Positions 44,003 through 52,543 of a stretch of 64,000 nucleotides of DNA are shown here, one piece after another. The stretch covers positions 1-64,000 of the forward strand of contig NZ_JAFMTR010000109.1 of assembly GCF_018682675.1 (NCBI RefSeq), read 5' to 3'. Position numbers and translations under genes: made by a program. The first letter of the stretch is position 1; each line of letters begins with the position of its first letter. The notes under the pieces are model-generated. The model was given only the letters and a program-made list of their open reading frames with translations, did not search any database and was not told the origin of the DNA. Source of the stretch: Sphingopyxis soli (lineage in GTDB: Bacteria; Pseudomonadota; Alphaproteobacteria; Sphingomonadales; Sphingomonadaceae).

Positions 44003-45613
44003 CTATTTCGACCGGCGTCCGAGGGCCGATGCGGACGGCCGTCCCCCGACCGATGCGGCGGACGTCGAGGCTTCCCCGCCCGCCGGCCCGGCGGCAGGAC
44101 TCGCCGCGGCGGGCGCGCTCCCGAGGGCGGACCGCTCGGGCCGGGCAGCGCCGGCGGGAAGCGCCGCAGCCGCATCTGCGCGCGCAATCGTTTCGCCCAC
44201 CGCCACCGCCGGACGGCCGAGCAGCGACGCGCCCGGACGCAGCGCTGCCGCGCTGGCGGTACAACACCGCCCCTCGAGAATTGCATTTGCGTCGAGCCGA
44301 CCGATCGCCGCGAGAAGTCCCGCGCGCGCCACGAACTCGTTGCGATTGGCGCGTTCGAGCGTGACCCGCGCGGTCAGCAACTCGTTCTGCGCGTCGAGAA
44401 CATCGGTCAGCGTCCGGTTCCCGCCGAGCGCCTCCTTCTTCAGCCCTTCGGCCGCCTGCTCGATCGCGGCTACCGCCGCCGTCGCGGTGACGATCGTGCT
44501 CTTCGCCGATTGCCACCTTGTCCAGTAACTCGCGACCTCCTCGCCGACGGTACGGGCGGCGATGTCGGTCTGCGACAGGCGCTGGTCGCGGACAGCGCGT
44601 GCGCGGCCGATTTCGGCATGGTCGCGCGGCACGAAAATCGGCACGCGAACCTCGAGCCCGCCATAGAGCGAGGAGCGATCGTCGGGCAGCTTGCCGGTGA
44701 ACAGGTTCGCCACCCCGCCGGCCAGATATTCATAGCCGCCGACCGCATCGACCTGCGGAAACAGCGCGCCCGCCGCGAACTGCACGCCGGCCTTTCCGGC
44801 CTCGGCATTAAGCCGCGCGGCGCGCAGTCGCGGCGCGTTCTCGAGCGCGATCTTCTGGGCCGAGGCAAGCGAGTCGGGCACGGGCGCAAGCGCGGGAAGC
44901 GCGGGAAGCGTCGTCGCCGACTGCCCGCTCACGGTCCGGAACTCGTAGCCGTTGACGTTGAGCTCCTCGGTCGCGGCGAGGACGCCGGCCTGCGCCGTGG
45001 CGAACCGGGCCTTCGCCAGCTCCTCATCGGTGCGGGTCGCCTCGCCGAATTCCAGCTTGCGCGACGTCGCGCGCAGCTGTTCGCCGATCGCGTCGCTTTG
45101 CTGCTGCGAATATTCCAGCACCTTGCGCTGGAGATGAACGTCGGCGGCGGCGGTGAGCAGTTCGAGCAGCGTGTCCGAAATGGTCGCATCGAGTCCCGCT
45201 TCGGCCGCCGCCATCTCGGCGGTTGCGATCTGCACCGAATTATAGGTGCGATTGCCATCGTAGAAGCGCAGACGCGCCTCGACCGCTCCGTTGGCCGACG
45301 TATATTTCGCATCGCCGCGGCCGCCATTCTTGACGTCGATCTCGCGCCGCTGGACGGTTCCGGTCGCCTCGACCGTCGGGAAATAGCCGGCCTCCGCGGT
45401 GGCGAGTCGCGCCTTGGTGATTCGCACCTGCTGGCGCTGCGCTTCGATGTCGGGATTGGTTTCGATGACGGTCCTGGCAAGCGAGGCCATCGTGCTCGAC
45501 GGCGCGCGTCCCGGGGCCGGAGCCTGCGCCTGCAAAAGCGCGGGAATCGCCGCTATCGCGAGTGCGCCGGACGCGCATAGCAGGCGCGCGCTTCTGGTCG
45601 ATGGTCCCTGCAT
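44003..45613 (-). CDS. TolC-family outer-membrane channel of the second type I system
   Basis: 536 residues. The start at 45613 (MQGPSTRSARLLCASGAL) has AGGAGGGGG and a signal peptide ending ...LLQAQA. The TolC fold covers about 45-440: TVIETNPDIEAQRQQVRITKARLATAEAGYFPTVEA and the hallmark GNRTLTDVLDAQNELLTARV. Unusually, about 90 residues follow the fold. They start with a CC pair and are then Ala/Pro/Ser-rich, probably a periplasmic tail. A larger upstream frame to 45772 is discarded because it is Arg-rich and crosses the promoter region. It is divergent from the regulator/exporter genes and upstream of the RTX gene. Confidence 0.9.
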   Translation of the reverse strand: MQGPSTRSARLLCASGALAIAAIPALLQAQAPAPGRAPSSTMASLARTVIETNPDIEAQRQQVRITKARLATAEAGYFPTVEATGTVQRREIDVKNGGRGDAKYTSANGAVEARLRFYDGNRTYNSVQIATAEMAAAEAGLDATISDTLLELLTAAADVHLQRKVLEYSQQQSDAIGEQLRATSRKLEFGEATRTDEELAKARFATAQAGVLAATEELNVNGYEFRTVSGQSATTLPALPALAPVPDSLASAQKIALENAPRLRAARLNAEAGKAGVQFAAGALFPQVDAVGGYEYLAGGVANLFTGKLPDDRSSLYGGLEVRVPIFVPRDHAEIGRARAVRDQRLSQTDIAARTVGEEVASYWTRWQSAKSTIVTATAAVAAIEQAAEGLKKEALGGNRTLTDVLDAQNELLTARVTLERANRNEFVARAGLLAAIGRLDANAILEGRCCTASAAALRPGASLLGRPAVAVGETIARADAAAALPAGAARPERSALGSAPAAASPAAGPAGGEASTSAASVGGRPSASALGRRSK

Positions 45614-45968
45614 TTGCCCCCTCCTGAGACATCGTCGATGCGAGCGGCGACCCCGGCGATCTCGATGGCCGAAGGATAAGCCGCGGGGGGAAGGCGGGAA
45701 ACTACCCAAACGGATATGTCCGAGTGGATAATAGACTCGGTCCGCCGAATCGAAATAGACAAGGCTCGTCACCTGCCGCCGTCACGGCAGGGGCGCTGCC
45801 CGCGGATGTCCGTCCGTCGGCGGCAAAGTCAAATGCTTAAGGCATATCGGCAAGGCGCGTCGTCCCATCCGTACCGGGACAGCGCGCCGGACATCATGGT
45901 CGCGCGTGCATTTCCTGTTGCGGGATTCTTACCCCCGCTACGGGTCCAATGTTTCATGGGGGGCCATA
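45614..45968. promoter_or_regulatory. 355-bp divergent promoter region
   Basis: It separates the TolC/RTX genes (minus) from the regulator/exporter genes (plus). It holds ACTACCCAAA at 45701-45710 (TTTGGGTAG on the minus strand), the inverted repeat CCGAGT-9-ACTCGG at 45720-45740, CCTGCCG-6-CGGCAGG at 45772-45791, and TTACCCCCGCTA at 45928-45939 just before the regulator start. The TACCC/GGGTA elements resemble those near the adhesin and regulator genes. No gene is supported. Confidence 0.45.
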
Positions 45969-47171
45969 ATGTCTTCGGATGCCGAACTTTCGACCCTTTT
46001 CGCCGAGGCGGGCGGCGACGTCTTCTACCCCGCCGGGCCCAGTTTCGAACCCGACCGTGGCGAGCCGATCGCCGGGCAGCAGCGCGACGCCGACATCATG
46101 GCGAACACGCGCAAGGTGTGGCACGATTTTCTGGGCCAGTTCGAGATCAGTTCGGCGATCCTGACGGTCGCATTCGCGGCGGGCGGTGCGCAGCGGCACG
46201 CTTTCCTGCTCGGTTTCGACCATGTTCGCGGCGACGCGCAGGCGACGCAGCGGCTGCTCGCGATGATGGACGACCTGTGGTCGCGCATCGGCGAACAGCC
46301 GGTCCATCATTTCCAGATCGCCGGAACGGGCTTCGGCGCCGAACTCGGCGCACATGACGCGCGCGACGATACGGCGGCGGCGCTTTATGATTGCGGCATC
46401 GCGCTGCAGATGAAGCGCGGCGGCGCCAGCATCCGCGCGCTCTTTTTCCGGCAGGGCGGATCGGCGCGGTTCAGCGAGCGCGATGTCGCCTCGCTGCAGA
46501 TGGTCGCGCCGCTGCTCGCCGATTCGGCGACCCACGCCGCACAGCTCGCGCGCCAGTCGCGCCGCTCGGCCATGCTCGAGGCAATGTTCGACCGCGTCTC
46601 GCTGTCGATGGCGCTGCTTTCGGCGGACGGACGCCCGCTGTTCATGAACAGCGCGGCGACCGCGCTCGTCGGCCAGCGCAAATGGCTGATCCGGTCCGCC
46701 GACGGCGCGATCGTCGCCGCCAATCCGCAGCAGGCGAAGGAACTGCGCGAAAGCATCCGCCGCGCCGCGACCGCACCGCAGCCGGTCGAGGATGTGTTCC
46801 GGCTCGACTGCAGCACCGGCGAATGGCGCCTCGCCTACGTCGTCTCGGCGAAGTCGCGCTCGGGCGATGTCACCGCGCGTTGCGCGATGCTGATCCTGAT
46901 GGGTCCGGGCAAGGTCGACGCACCGAGCTCGCTGCTCGAAGCGCTGGGGCTGCTGCCGTCCGAACAGCGCTTCCTGGGCCAGTTCCTGAAATCTAGCAGC
47001 CTCGGCAACGCCGCCGAAGGGTGCGGACTGTCGGAAGAGACCGCGCGCACCTACCTCAAGCGCGTCCGCGCCAAGCTGGGCGTGCATCGCCAGATGGAGC
47101 TGGCGGGCCTGATCTCGGGTCTCGTCCTGCCGCTCCACACGGGCGACGGCCCGGCGCTGCGGGATCGCTGA
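45969..47171 (+). CDS. LuxR-type transcriptional regulator
   Basis: 400 residues starting MSSDAELS after a GGGGGG ribosome-binding site. The C-terminal 65 residues are a LuxR-like helix-turn-helix (LLPSEQRFLGQFLKSSSLGNAAEGCGLSEETARTYLKRVRAKLGV). The N-terminal 200 residues match no sensor I recognise. Residues 205-330 (MLEAMFDRVSLSMALLSADGRPLFMNSAA) look like a PAS fold. It is followed by the ABC exporter gene after one base, so it probably controls the secretion genes on both sides of the divergent promoter. Confidence 0.86.
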   Translation: MSSDAELSTLFAEAGGDVFYPAGPSFEPDRGEPIAGQQRDADIMANTRKVWHDFLGQFEISSAILTVAFAAGGAQRHAFLLGFDHVRGDAQATQRLLAMMDDLWSRIGEQPVHHFQIAGTGFGAELGAHDARDDTAAALYDCGIALQMKRGGASIRALFFRQGGSARFSERDVASLQMVAPLLADSATHAAQLARQSRRSAMLEAMFDRVSLSMALLSADGRPLFMNSAATALVGQRKWLIRSADGAIVAANPQQAKELRESIRRAATAPQPVEDVFRLDCSTGEWRLAYVVSAKSRSGDVTARCAMLILMGPGKVDAPSSLLEALGLLPSEQRFLGQFLKSSSLGNAAEGCGLSEETARTYLKRVRAKLGVHRQMELAGLISGLVLPLHTGDGPALRDR

Positions 47172-47172
47172 C

Positions 47173-48960
47173 ATGGCGTTCAATGCCCTGACTGCCGCCT
47201 TCGGCCGCGAGCGGACCGGCAACATCCTGACCGACAGCCTGCTTCCGCAGCGCGCGATCGCCGGCAAGCTCATCTTCTTCTCGATGATCACCAACCTGGC
47301 GGCCCTCGCCATGTCGTTGTTCATGATGCAGATTTTCGATCGCGTGCTGTCGAGCCAGAGCAAGGACACCCTGTTCTTCCTCGTCCTCGCGGTGACGATG
47401 GTGATCGGGCTCGGTTCGATGCTCGACGGCATCCGGCAGCAGGTCGCGAACCGGGTCGGGACCTGGCTCGCGCAGCGGCTCGGCCCGTCGCTTCTCGTCC
47501 GTTCGCTCGAACAGCGGCTGATCGCCCCGAACACGCGGCTCGAGGCGCTTCGCGAACTGGCGCAGGTCAAGAATTTCATCTCGACCCCGACGGTCTTCAG
47601 CGTCGTCGATATGCTGTGGGTGCCGCTCTACCTGTTCATCGTCTTCCTGCTCCATCCGCTTTTCGGCCTGATATCCGCGGTCGGTGCAGTGACCCTGTTC
47701 GGGCTGACCTGGTATAACGAGCGCATCACCCGGGCTGCGATCAGCGAGGCGCAGGCGCTTGGCGCGCGCAACATGCAATATGCCGAATCGCTCGTCCGCA
47801 ACAGCGAGGCGATCGACGCGATGGGGATGGCCGACGACACCGTCGCGCACTGGGCGAACCGATATTATGAAGAGACCAATTCGGTCGACCGCACCCAGTT
47901 CCAGTCGAGCAAGATCCTCGCCTGGATGAAGTTCATCCGCAATTTCGTCCAGATCGCTCTGCTGGGCACCGGCGCGCTGCTCGTGCTCGACCAGCAGATC
48001 ACCGGCGGCGCGATGATCGCCGGCTCGATCCTCATCGCGCGGCTGCTCGCGCCGATCGAAGCCGCGATGAGCTATTGGAAGCAGTTCGTCCTCGCACGCG
48101 AGAGCCTGCGCCGCCTGTCGCGCTTCTGCGACCTGCCGCGCCCGCGTCCCTCGCAGATGTCGCTTCCGAAGCCGACCGGAGCGATGGCGGTCGAACGGTT
48201 GAGCTATGCCGCGCCCGGAATGAAGGGCGCGATCCTGAAGAATGTCAGCTTCGCGATCGATGCAGGCACCGCGCTGGCGATCGTCGGTCCGTCGGCGTCG
48301 GGCAAGACGACGCTGTCGCGGCTCCTTGTCGGCGTCCTCAAGCCGAGCGCGGGGCATGTCCGCCTCGACGGGGCCGACACGTTCGACTGGATGCGCAGCG
48401 ACTTCGGCCCGAACGTCGGCTATCTGCCGCAGGACGTCGAGCTGCTGCCCGGCAGCATCCGCCAGAACATCGCGCGCTTCCGTCCCGGCGCGAGCGACGC
48501 CGATGTGATCGCAGCAGCGAAGCTGGCCGATTGTCACGACATGATCCTTCAGCTCGACGGCGGCTATGACTGCGTGCTGACCGACGGCGGCCACCAGCTT
48601 TCGGGTGGGCAACGCCAGCGCGTCGGCCTGGCCCGGGCGCTGTTCGGCATGCCGCCGCTCGTCGTGCTCGACGAACCCAACGCCAGCCTCGACGCGCGCG
48701 GCGACGCAGCGCTGCTCGGCACGATCAAGAAGCTGAAGGCGATGAACGTGACGACGATCATCGTCTCGCACCGATCGAACCTGCTCGAGCTTGCCGACAA
48801 GATCCTGCTGATGATCGACGGGCAGGCCGCGAAATTCGGCGACGCGCGCACCGTGGTCGAGGAGATGGCCGGGAAGCGGCGGGTGATCCAGCCGGGCGGC
48901 GCGCCGGGCGGTCCGAAGACGCCTCCGGCAATGGCGAACGAAAAGGGGATGGGGGCGTGA
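47173..48960 (+). CDS. Type I secretion ABC exporter (PrtD/RsaD class)
   Basis: 595 residues with no peptidase-like N-terminal domain. Membrane helices span about 30-300 (FFSMITNLAALAMSLFMMQIFDRVLSS). The ATPase has Walker A GPSASGKTT, signature LSGGQRQR and Walker B LVVLDEPNASLD. This class exports proteases, lipases and S-layer proteins with a C-terminal signal, fitting the neighbouring RTX protein. The last 50 residues are Pro/Gly-rich. It is followed by its adaptor with a GTGA overlap. Confidence 0.94.
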   Translation: MAFNALTAAFGRERTGNILTDSLLPQRAIAGKLIFFSMITNLAALAMSLFMMQIFDRVLSSQSKDTLFFLVLAVTMVIGLGSMLDGIRQQVANRVGTWLAQRLGPSLLVRSLEQRLIAPNTRLEALRELAQVKNFISTPTVFSVVDMLWVPLYLFIVFLLHPLFGLISAVGAVTLFGLTWYNERITRAAISEAQALGARNMQYAESLVRNSEAIDAMGMADDTVAHWANRYYEETNSVDRTQFQSSKILAWMKFIRNFVQIALLGTGALLVLDQQITGGAMIAGSILIARLLAPIEAAMSYWKQFVLARESLRRLSRFCDLPRPRPSQMSLPKPTGAMAVERLSYAAPGMKGAILKNVSFAIDAGTALAIVGPSASGKTTLSRLLVGVLKPSAGHVRLDGADTFDWMRSDFGPNVGYLPQDVELLPGSIRQNIARFRPGASDADVIAAAKLADCHDMILQLDGGYDCVLTDGGHQLSGGQRQRVGLARALFGMPPLVVLDEPNASLDARGDAALLGTIKKLKAMNVTTIIVSHRSNLLELADKILLMIDGQAAKFGDARTVVEEMAGKRRVIQPGGAPGGPKTPPAMANEKGMGA

Positions 48961-50321
48961 ACATTCCGGTGCGTCTCGACGCCGGCAGCGAGGCCGGTCC
49001 GCTCGCCCTCCCTGCACCGGCGGCGGATTTCACCGCGCCAAAGGTCGGGGGGTCGATGCGACTCGCGATGGTCGCGATCGGGCTGTTCGCCGTCGCCTTC
49101 GGTATCTGGAGCTGGGCGGCACCGCTCAACAGCGCCGCCATCGCCTCGGGCTTCCTCGAAGCGGCGGGCGGCGGGCGCCGCACCGTGCAGCATCTGGAAG
49201 GCGGCATCGTCAGCAAATTCCTGGTCGTCGAGGGGCAGCAGGTCCGCGCCGGCCAGCCGCTGGTGCTGCTCGACGCGACGCAGAACGACGCATCCGACGC
49301 CGCGCTGCGCTCCAGCTATTATGGCCTCCTCGCGCAGGACGCGCGGCTCACCGCCGAACGGCTGCGGCTCGACCGGATCAGTTACCCGGCCGAACTGCTC
49401 GCGGCCGCAAGCGATCCCGAGGTCAAGGAAATCATCGCCGCATCGAACGCCGAATTCATTTCGCGCCGCCGCGGGCTGTCCGAACAGTCGGCGATCCTGT
49501 CGCAGCGGATCAGTCAGGCGAACGCCGACATTCGCAGTGCGGGCGCGCAGATCGTGGCGCTCGGCGACCAGGCCAAATTGCTCGACGAAGAGGAAATGGG
49601 CGTAAACATGCTCGTCGACGAGGGGCTGGAGCGCAAGTCGCGCTTGCTCGCGCTGCAACGTCAGAAATCGGCGGTTGCCGGCGAACGCGGCAAGCTGACC
49701 AACAATATGGACCGGCTGCGCGACGCGATCGGCGAAACGCAGGCGCAGATGACGTCGCTGCGCGGACAGATGGTGCTCGACGCGGCGCAGCAGCAGCGCG
49801 AGGTTCAGCTCAAGATCGCCGAGGCGCGCGAGCAGCTCAAGGTCAGCACCGACGTCCGCAACCGCAAGCAGATCCTGGCCCCGATCGACGGACGAGTCGC
49901 GAACCTGCGGCTGATCACGCCGGGCGGCGTGCTGGGATCGGGGCAGCCGATCCTCGACATCGTCCCGACGTCGGAAAAAATCGTCGTATCGGCGCGGCTG
50001 CGTCCCACCGACATCGACATGGTCCATGCGGGACTGAAAGCGGAAGTGAAGCTGACGCCCTACAAGGCGCGGGTGATCCCGAACCTGATCGGCACGGTGC
50101 GCGAGGTGAGCCCCGATGCGATCTACGACCAGGACGCGCACCAGCTATATTACAAGGTGATCGTCGAAATCTCTCCCGAGCAGCTCAAGCGCTATCCCGA
50201 CGTGCGGCTCATGTCGGGGATGCCCGCCGAAGTGTTCATCGATCTCGGGTCCAGCTCGCTACTGCAATATCTCTTCCAGCCGATGATCGACAGCTTCAAC
50301 CGATCGTTCCGGGAATCATGA
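48957..50321 (+). CDS. HlyD-family type I secretion adaptor (second system)
   Basis: 454 residues with a GTG start overlapping the ABC stop by 4 nt. A single membrane helix (MRLAMVAIGLFAVAFGIWSW) lies at about 36-55. RRTVQHLEGGIVSKFLVVEGQQVRAGQPLVLLD is the conserved adaptor segment. A long coiled-coil region spans about 115-300, then the barrel domain (ILAPIDGRVANLRLITPGGVLG) and a C-terminal tail (SSSLLQYLFQPMIDSFNRSFRES) typical of PrtE-type adaptors. It links the ABC exporter to the TolC encoded on the other strand. Confidence 0.94.
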   Translation: MNIPVRLDAGSEAGPLALPAPAADFTAPKVGGSMRLAMVAIGLFAVAFGIWSWAAPLNSAAIASGFLEAAGGGRRTVQHLEGGIVSKFLVVEGQQVRAGQPLVLLDATQNDASDAALRSSYYGLLAQDARLTAERLRLDRISYPAELLAAASDPEVKEIIAASNAEFISRRRGLSEQSAILSQRISQANADIRSAGAQIVALGDQAKLLDEEEMGVNMLVDEGLERKSRLLALQRQKSAVAGERGKLTNNMDRLRDAIGETQAQMTSLRGQMVLDAAQQQREVQLKIAEAREQLKVSTDVRNRKQILAPIDGRVANLRLITPGGVLGSGQPILDIVPTSEKIVVSARLRPTDIDMVHAGLKAEVKLTPYKARVIPNLIGTVREVSPDAIYDQDAHQLYYKVIVEISPEQLKRYPDVRLMSGMPAEVFIDLGSSSLLQYLFQPMIDSFNRSFRES

Positions 50322-50376
50322 CCCGGGCGGCGGCAGCGGCCGGTGGCTAGCCGGCCGCGAAAGGGGGGAAAAACAG

Positions 50377-52443
50377 TTGTACGGTTACGGAATTCTGTTC
50401 CGGGGCGTCGGCTACGCCGTGCAGGGAACTGCACTGGGCGTCGCGGCCGCGATCGGGATCGGCGATTCCGCACCGCTGGACCCGCCGCCGCGGTTCACGC
50501 CCGACCTTCCGCGTCCGTCGCCGGCGATCGATCGGCCCTCTGTCGATCCGTCCGATACGGGTGGGCCGGGCGCGATTGCACTGTCGGCGACGCCGACGCG
50601 CGTCGGCCCGTTCCTGTTCGAACCGGTCGGCGCATTGCAGCCGCCACATCGCTGGCGGACTTCGGCGTCGCCCAGCCCGCCCGCGGATGCCCCGGCTGCG
50701 GTCGCAGCGGCGTCCGAAACGCTGGTCCACGCCGCGCCTCCGGCTGCGCCGGCCTTTGCGGCACCCGATCTGCCGCAGCCTCCGCCCCCGGCCGCCACAT
50801 CCCCCGAGCTCCCCGTCCCGGCCCTCCTCCCCGCTGCTCTCCCACTTCCCGCCGCCATCGTCCTTGCCGCTCCGGCGGCGGACAGCGCGCCTTCGGGCGC
50901 GGTGCCCCTGGCCGATGCCCCCTTTGCAGCCGAACAGGAAGCGCACGCCATGGACGCGGGATTTCCGGCTTTTGACGCCGATATATCCGCCGTGTCCTGG
51001 CTCGGCGATCAGGGGACACAGCGACAGGCGCTCGCCGCGCCGCCCGACCTGGAGCGGCCCGGCGGCGAAGCCTGCCCCGAAACAGCCTGCGGGCCCGACG
51101 GCGGCAATGGCCCAAGCTCGCTGATCCCCGACAGCGCGGGCGGCGTCTCCCCGATGCATGCGCCGCTTCTCGATCTGCCGGCGGGGCATGGCGAGGGGGG
51201 CGTGACGCTCGCCGCGGCAGCGCCGCGGCCCGAGGCGTCCGAACTCGGTCAAAGCGCCCCTGCCGCCGAGGCGCCGCCGCCCGAAATCGGCCCCGAGGGC
51301 AGCACGGTAGAAGGCGAGGCACAGGCCAAGGAAGTCGACCTGCTGAGCCCCGAACCGCTACCGCGCGGCGGGCTGGCGCTGTCGGGCGGCTATTCGTCGA
51401 TCGAGGGGCCGGTCGGATCGATCAAGCTGTCGCGCACCAATATCAGTGGCCCCGGCCGCGACATCACCGCACTGTTCCGCTATTCGGACATCCAGACACA
51501 GGCCGAGGTCGGTTATTCCGACGCCAATTTCATGGGCAGCCGCTTCGCCTTCGCGCCGACCCTGTTCTGGTCGCGCTCGTCGGCGATCGGGTTCGGCAGC
51601 GACAAGCAATCCTCCGAATTCCGGCAGGATGCGCGCGGCGCGAATATATTGATCGGCAAGGCGATCAAGGGCGGCTTTCGTGCGACCGCGAACTATCGCT
51701 TCGCGAAAGAGAATTTCCGCATCAAGGACAAGGATACCGTCTGCGATCCGGCACTGCTCGGCGGCGCCTTCTGCAACGCGCTCGGCCGCTCGCGCAGCTC
51801 GATCCTCAGCCTCGCGCTCAGCCTCGACCGGCGCAACAGCGCGGTCGATCCGACGCGCGGTTTCCAGGTCCGCATCGTGCAGGATCTCGCCGGACCGGGC
51901 GGCACATCGCGCTATGCCAAATGGCGGATCGGCGGCACCGCCTACGCAGGCCTCGGCAGCGACCTCGTCCTCTCGCTCGGGGTCGAGGGCGGGTTCCTGA
52001 CCTCGCTCGGCGGGCGCGAGGTGCCGCTGTTCGACCGCTTCTACATCGGCGGCAATGCGATGCGGGGTTTCGATCTGCGCGGCCTCGGCCCCAAGGTCGT
52101 GCCGACCGCCGCGGCGCCGGGCGAAACCACCGCGATCGGCGGTCGCGCATACTATGTCGCGCGTTTCGAGGTGTCGGTCCGGCCGGGCGCAGGGACGAAC
52201 CGCTTCGGCATCACCCCCAGCCTGTTCGTCGACGCCGGATCGGTGTTCGGCGCGCGCAAGTCCGACCTCGCGCCCGGCGAAATGCTGATCGGCAATTCAG
52301 CCAAGCCGCGGGTCGCGGTCGGCATCGGCGTGTCGCTCAACACGCCGGGCGGCAAGTTCCGCATCAATTTCGCCGAACCGGTCGTGCGGCAGGAAGGCGA
52401 CCGCTCGAAGCGCTTCTCGATTTCCTTCGGTACGGCTTTTTAG
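50377..52443 (+). CDS. Omp85/BamA-TamA-like outer-membrane barrel with Pro/Ala-rich N-terminal arm
   Basis: 688 residues from a TTG start with AGGGGGG 8 nt upstream. Residues 325-688 are an Omp85-type barrel: LALSGGYSSIEGPVGSIKLS, YSDANFMGSRFAF, the loop-6 motif FYIGGNAMRGFDLRGLG, and the terminal strand RFSISFGTAF. The preceding 300 residues are Pro/Ala-rich, low in complexity and contain no recognisable POTRA domain. The usual periplasmic part of BamA, TamA or TpsB proteins is thus missing. The N-terminal hydrophobic stretch is a poor signal peptide, so a later start (for example ATG 50950) is possible. It follows the adaptor gene by 55 bp and should belong to the secretion operon; its role in export or surface assembly is unknown. 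Confidence 0.82.
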   Translation: MYGYGILFRGVGYAVQGTALGVAAAIGIGDSAPLDPPPRFTPDLPRPSPAIDRPSVDPSDTGGPGAIALSATPTRVGPFLFEPVGALQPPHRWRTSASPSPPADAPAAVAAASETLVHAAPPAAPAFAAPDLPQPPPPAATSPELPVPALLPAALPLPAAIVLAAPAADSAPSGAVPLADAPFAAEQEAHAMDAGFPAFDADISAVSWLGDQGTQRQALAAPPDLERPGGEACPETACGPDGGNGPSSLIPDSAGGVSPMHAPLLDLPAGHGEGGVTLAAAAPRPEASELGQSAPAAEAPPPEIGPEGSTVEGEAQAKEVDLLSPEPLPRGGLALSGGYSSIEGPVGSIKLSRTNISGPGRDITALFRYSDIQTQAEVGYSDANFMGSRFAFAPTLFWSRSSAIGFGSDKQSSEFRQDARGANILIGKAIKGGFRATANYRFAKENFRIKDKDTVCDPALLGGAFCNALGRSRSSILSLALSLDRRNSAVDPTRGFQVRIVQDLAGPGGTSRYAKWRIGGTAYAGLGSDLVLSLGVEGGFLTSLGGREVPLFDRFYIGGNAMRGFDLRGLGPKVVPTAAAPGETTAIGGRAYYVARFEVSVRPGAGTNRFGITPSLFVDAGSVFGARKSDLAPGEMLIGNSAKPRVAVGIGVSLNTPGGKFRINFAEPVVRQEGDRSKRFSISFGTAF

Positions 52444-52543
52444 CGTCGCGACGGGCAAAGGTACGGCTGTTCGCGCAGAGCGAGGTCGTTGCGCCAGGCC
52501 ACCGCTATCATTAGCAAGGCGACCCAACGGACAGGAGACCGGG

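Noticed and set aside
45614-45772. Extension of the second TolC upstream to 45772
   Set aside because: The added residues are Arg-rich, precede a clear signal peptide and occupy the divergent promoter; AGGAGGGGG supports 45613.
48957-50321. Possibility that the second exporter and adaptor are a drug-efflux pair
   Set aside because: The adaptor is of the PrtE type, the ABC protein is of the PrtD class, and RTX and TolC genes are adjacent.
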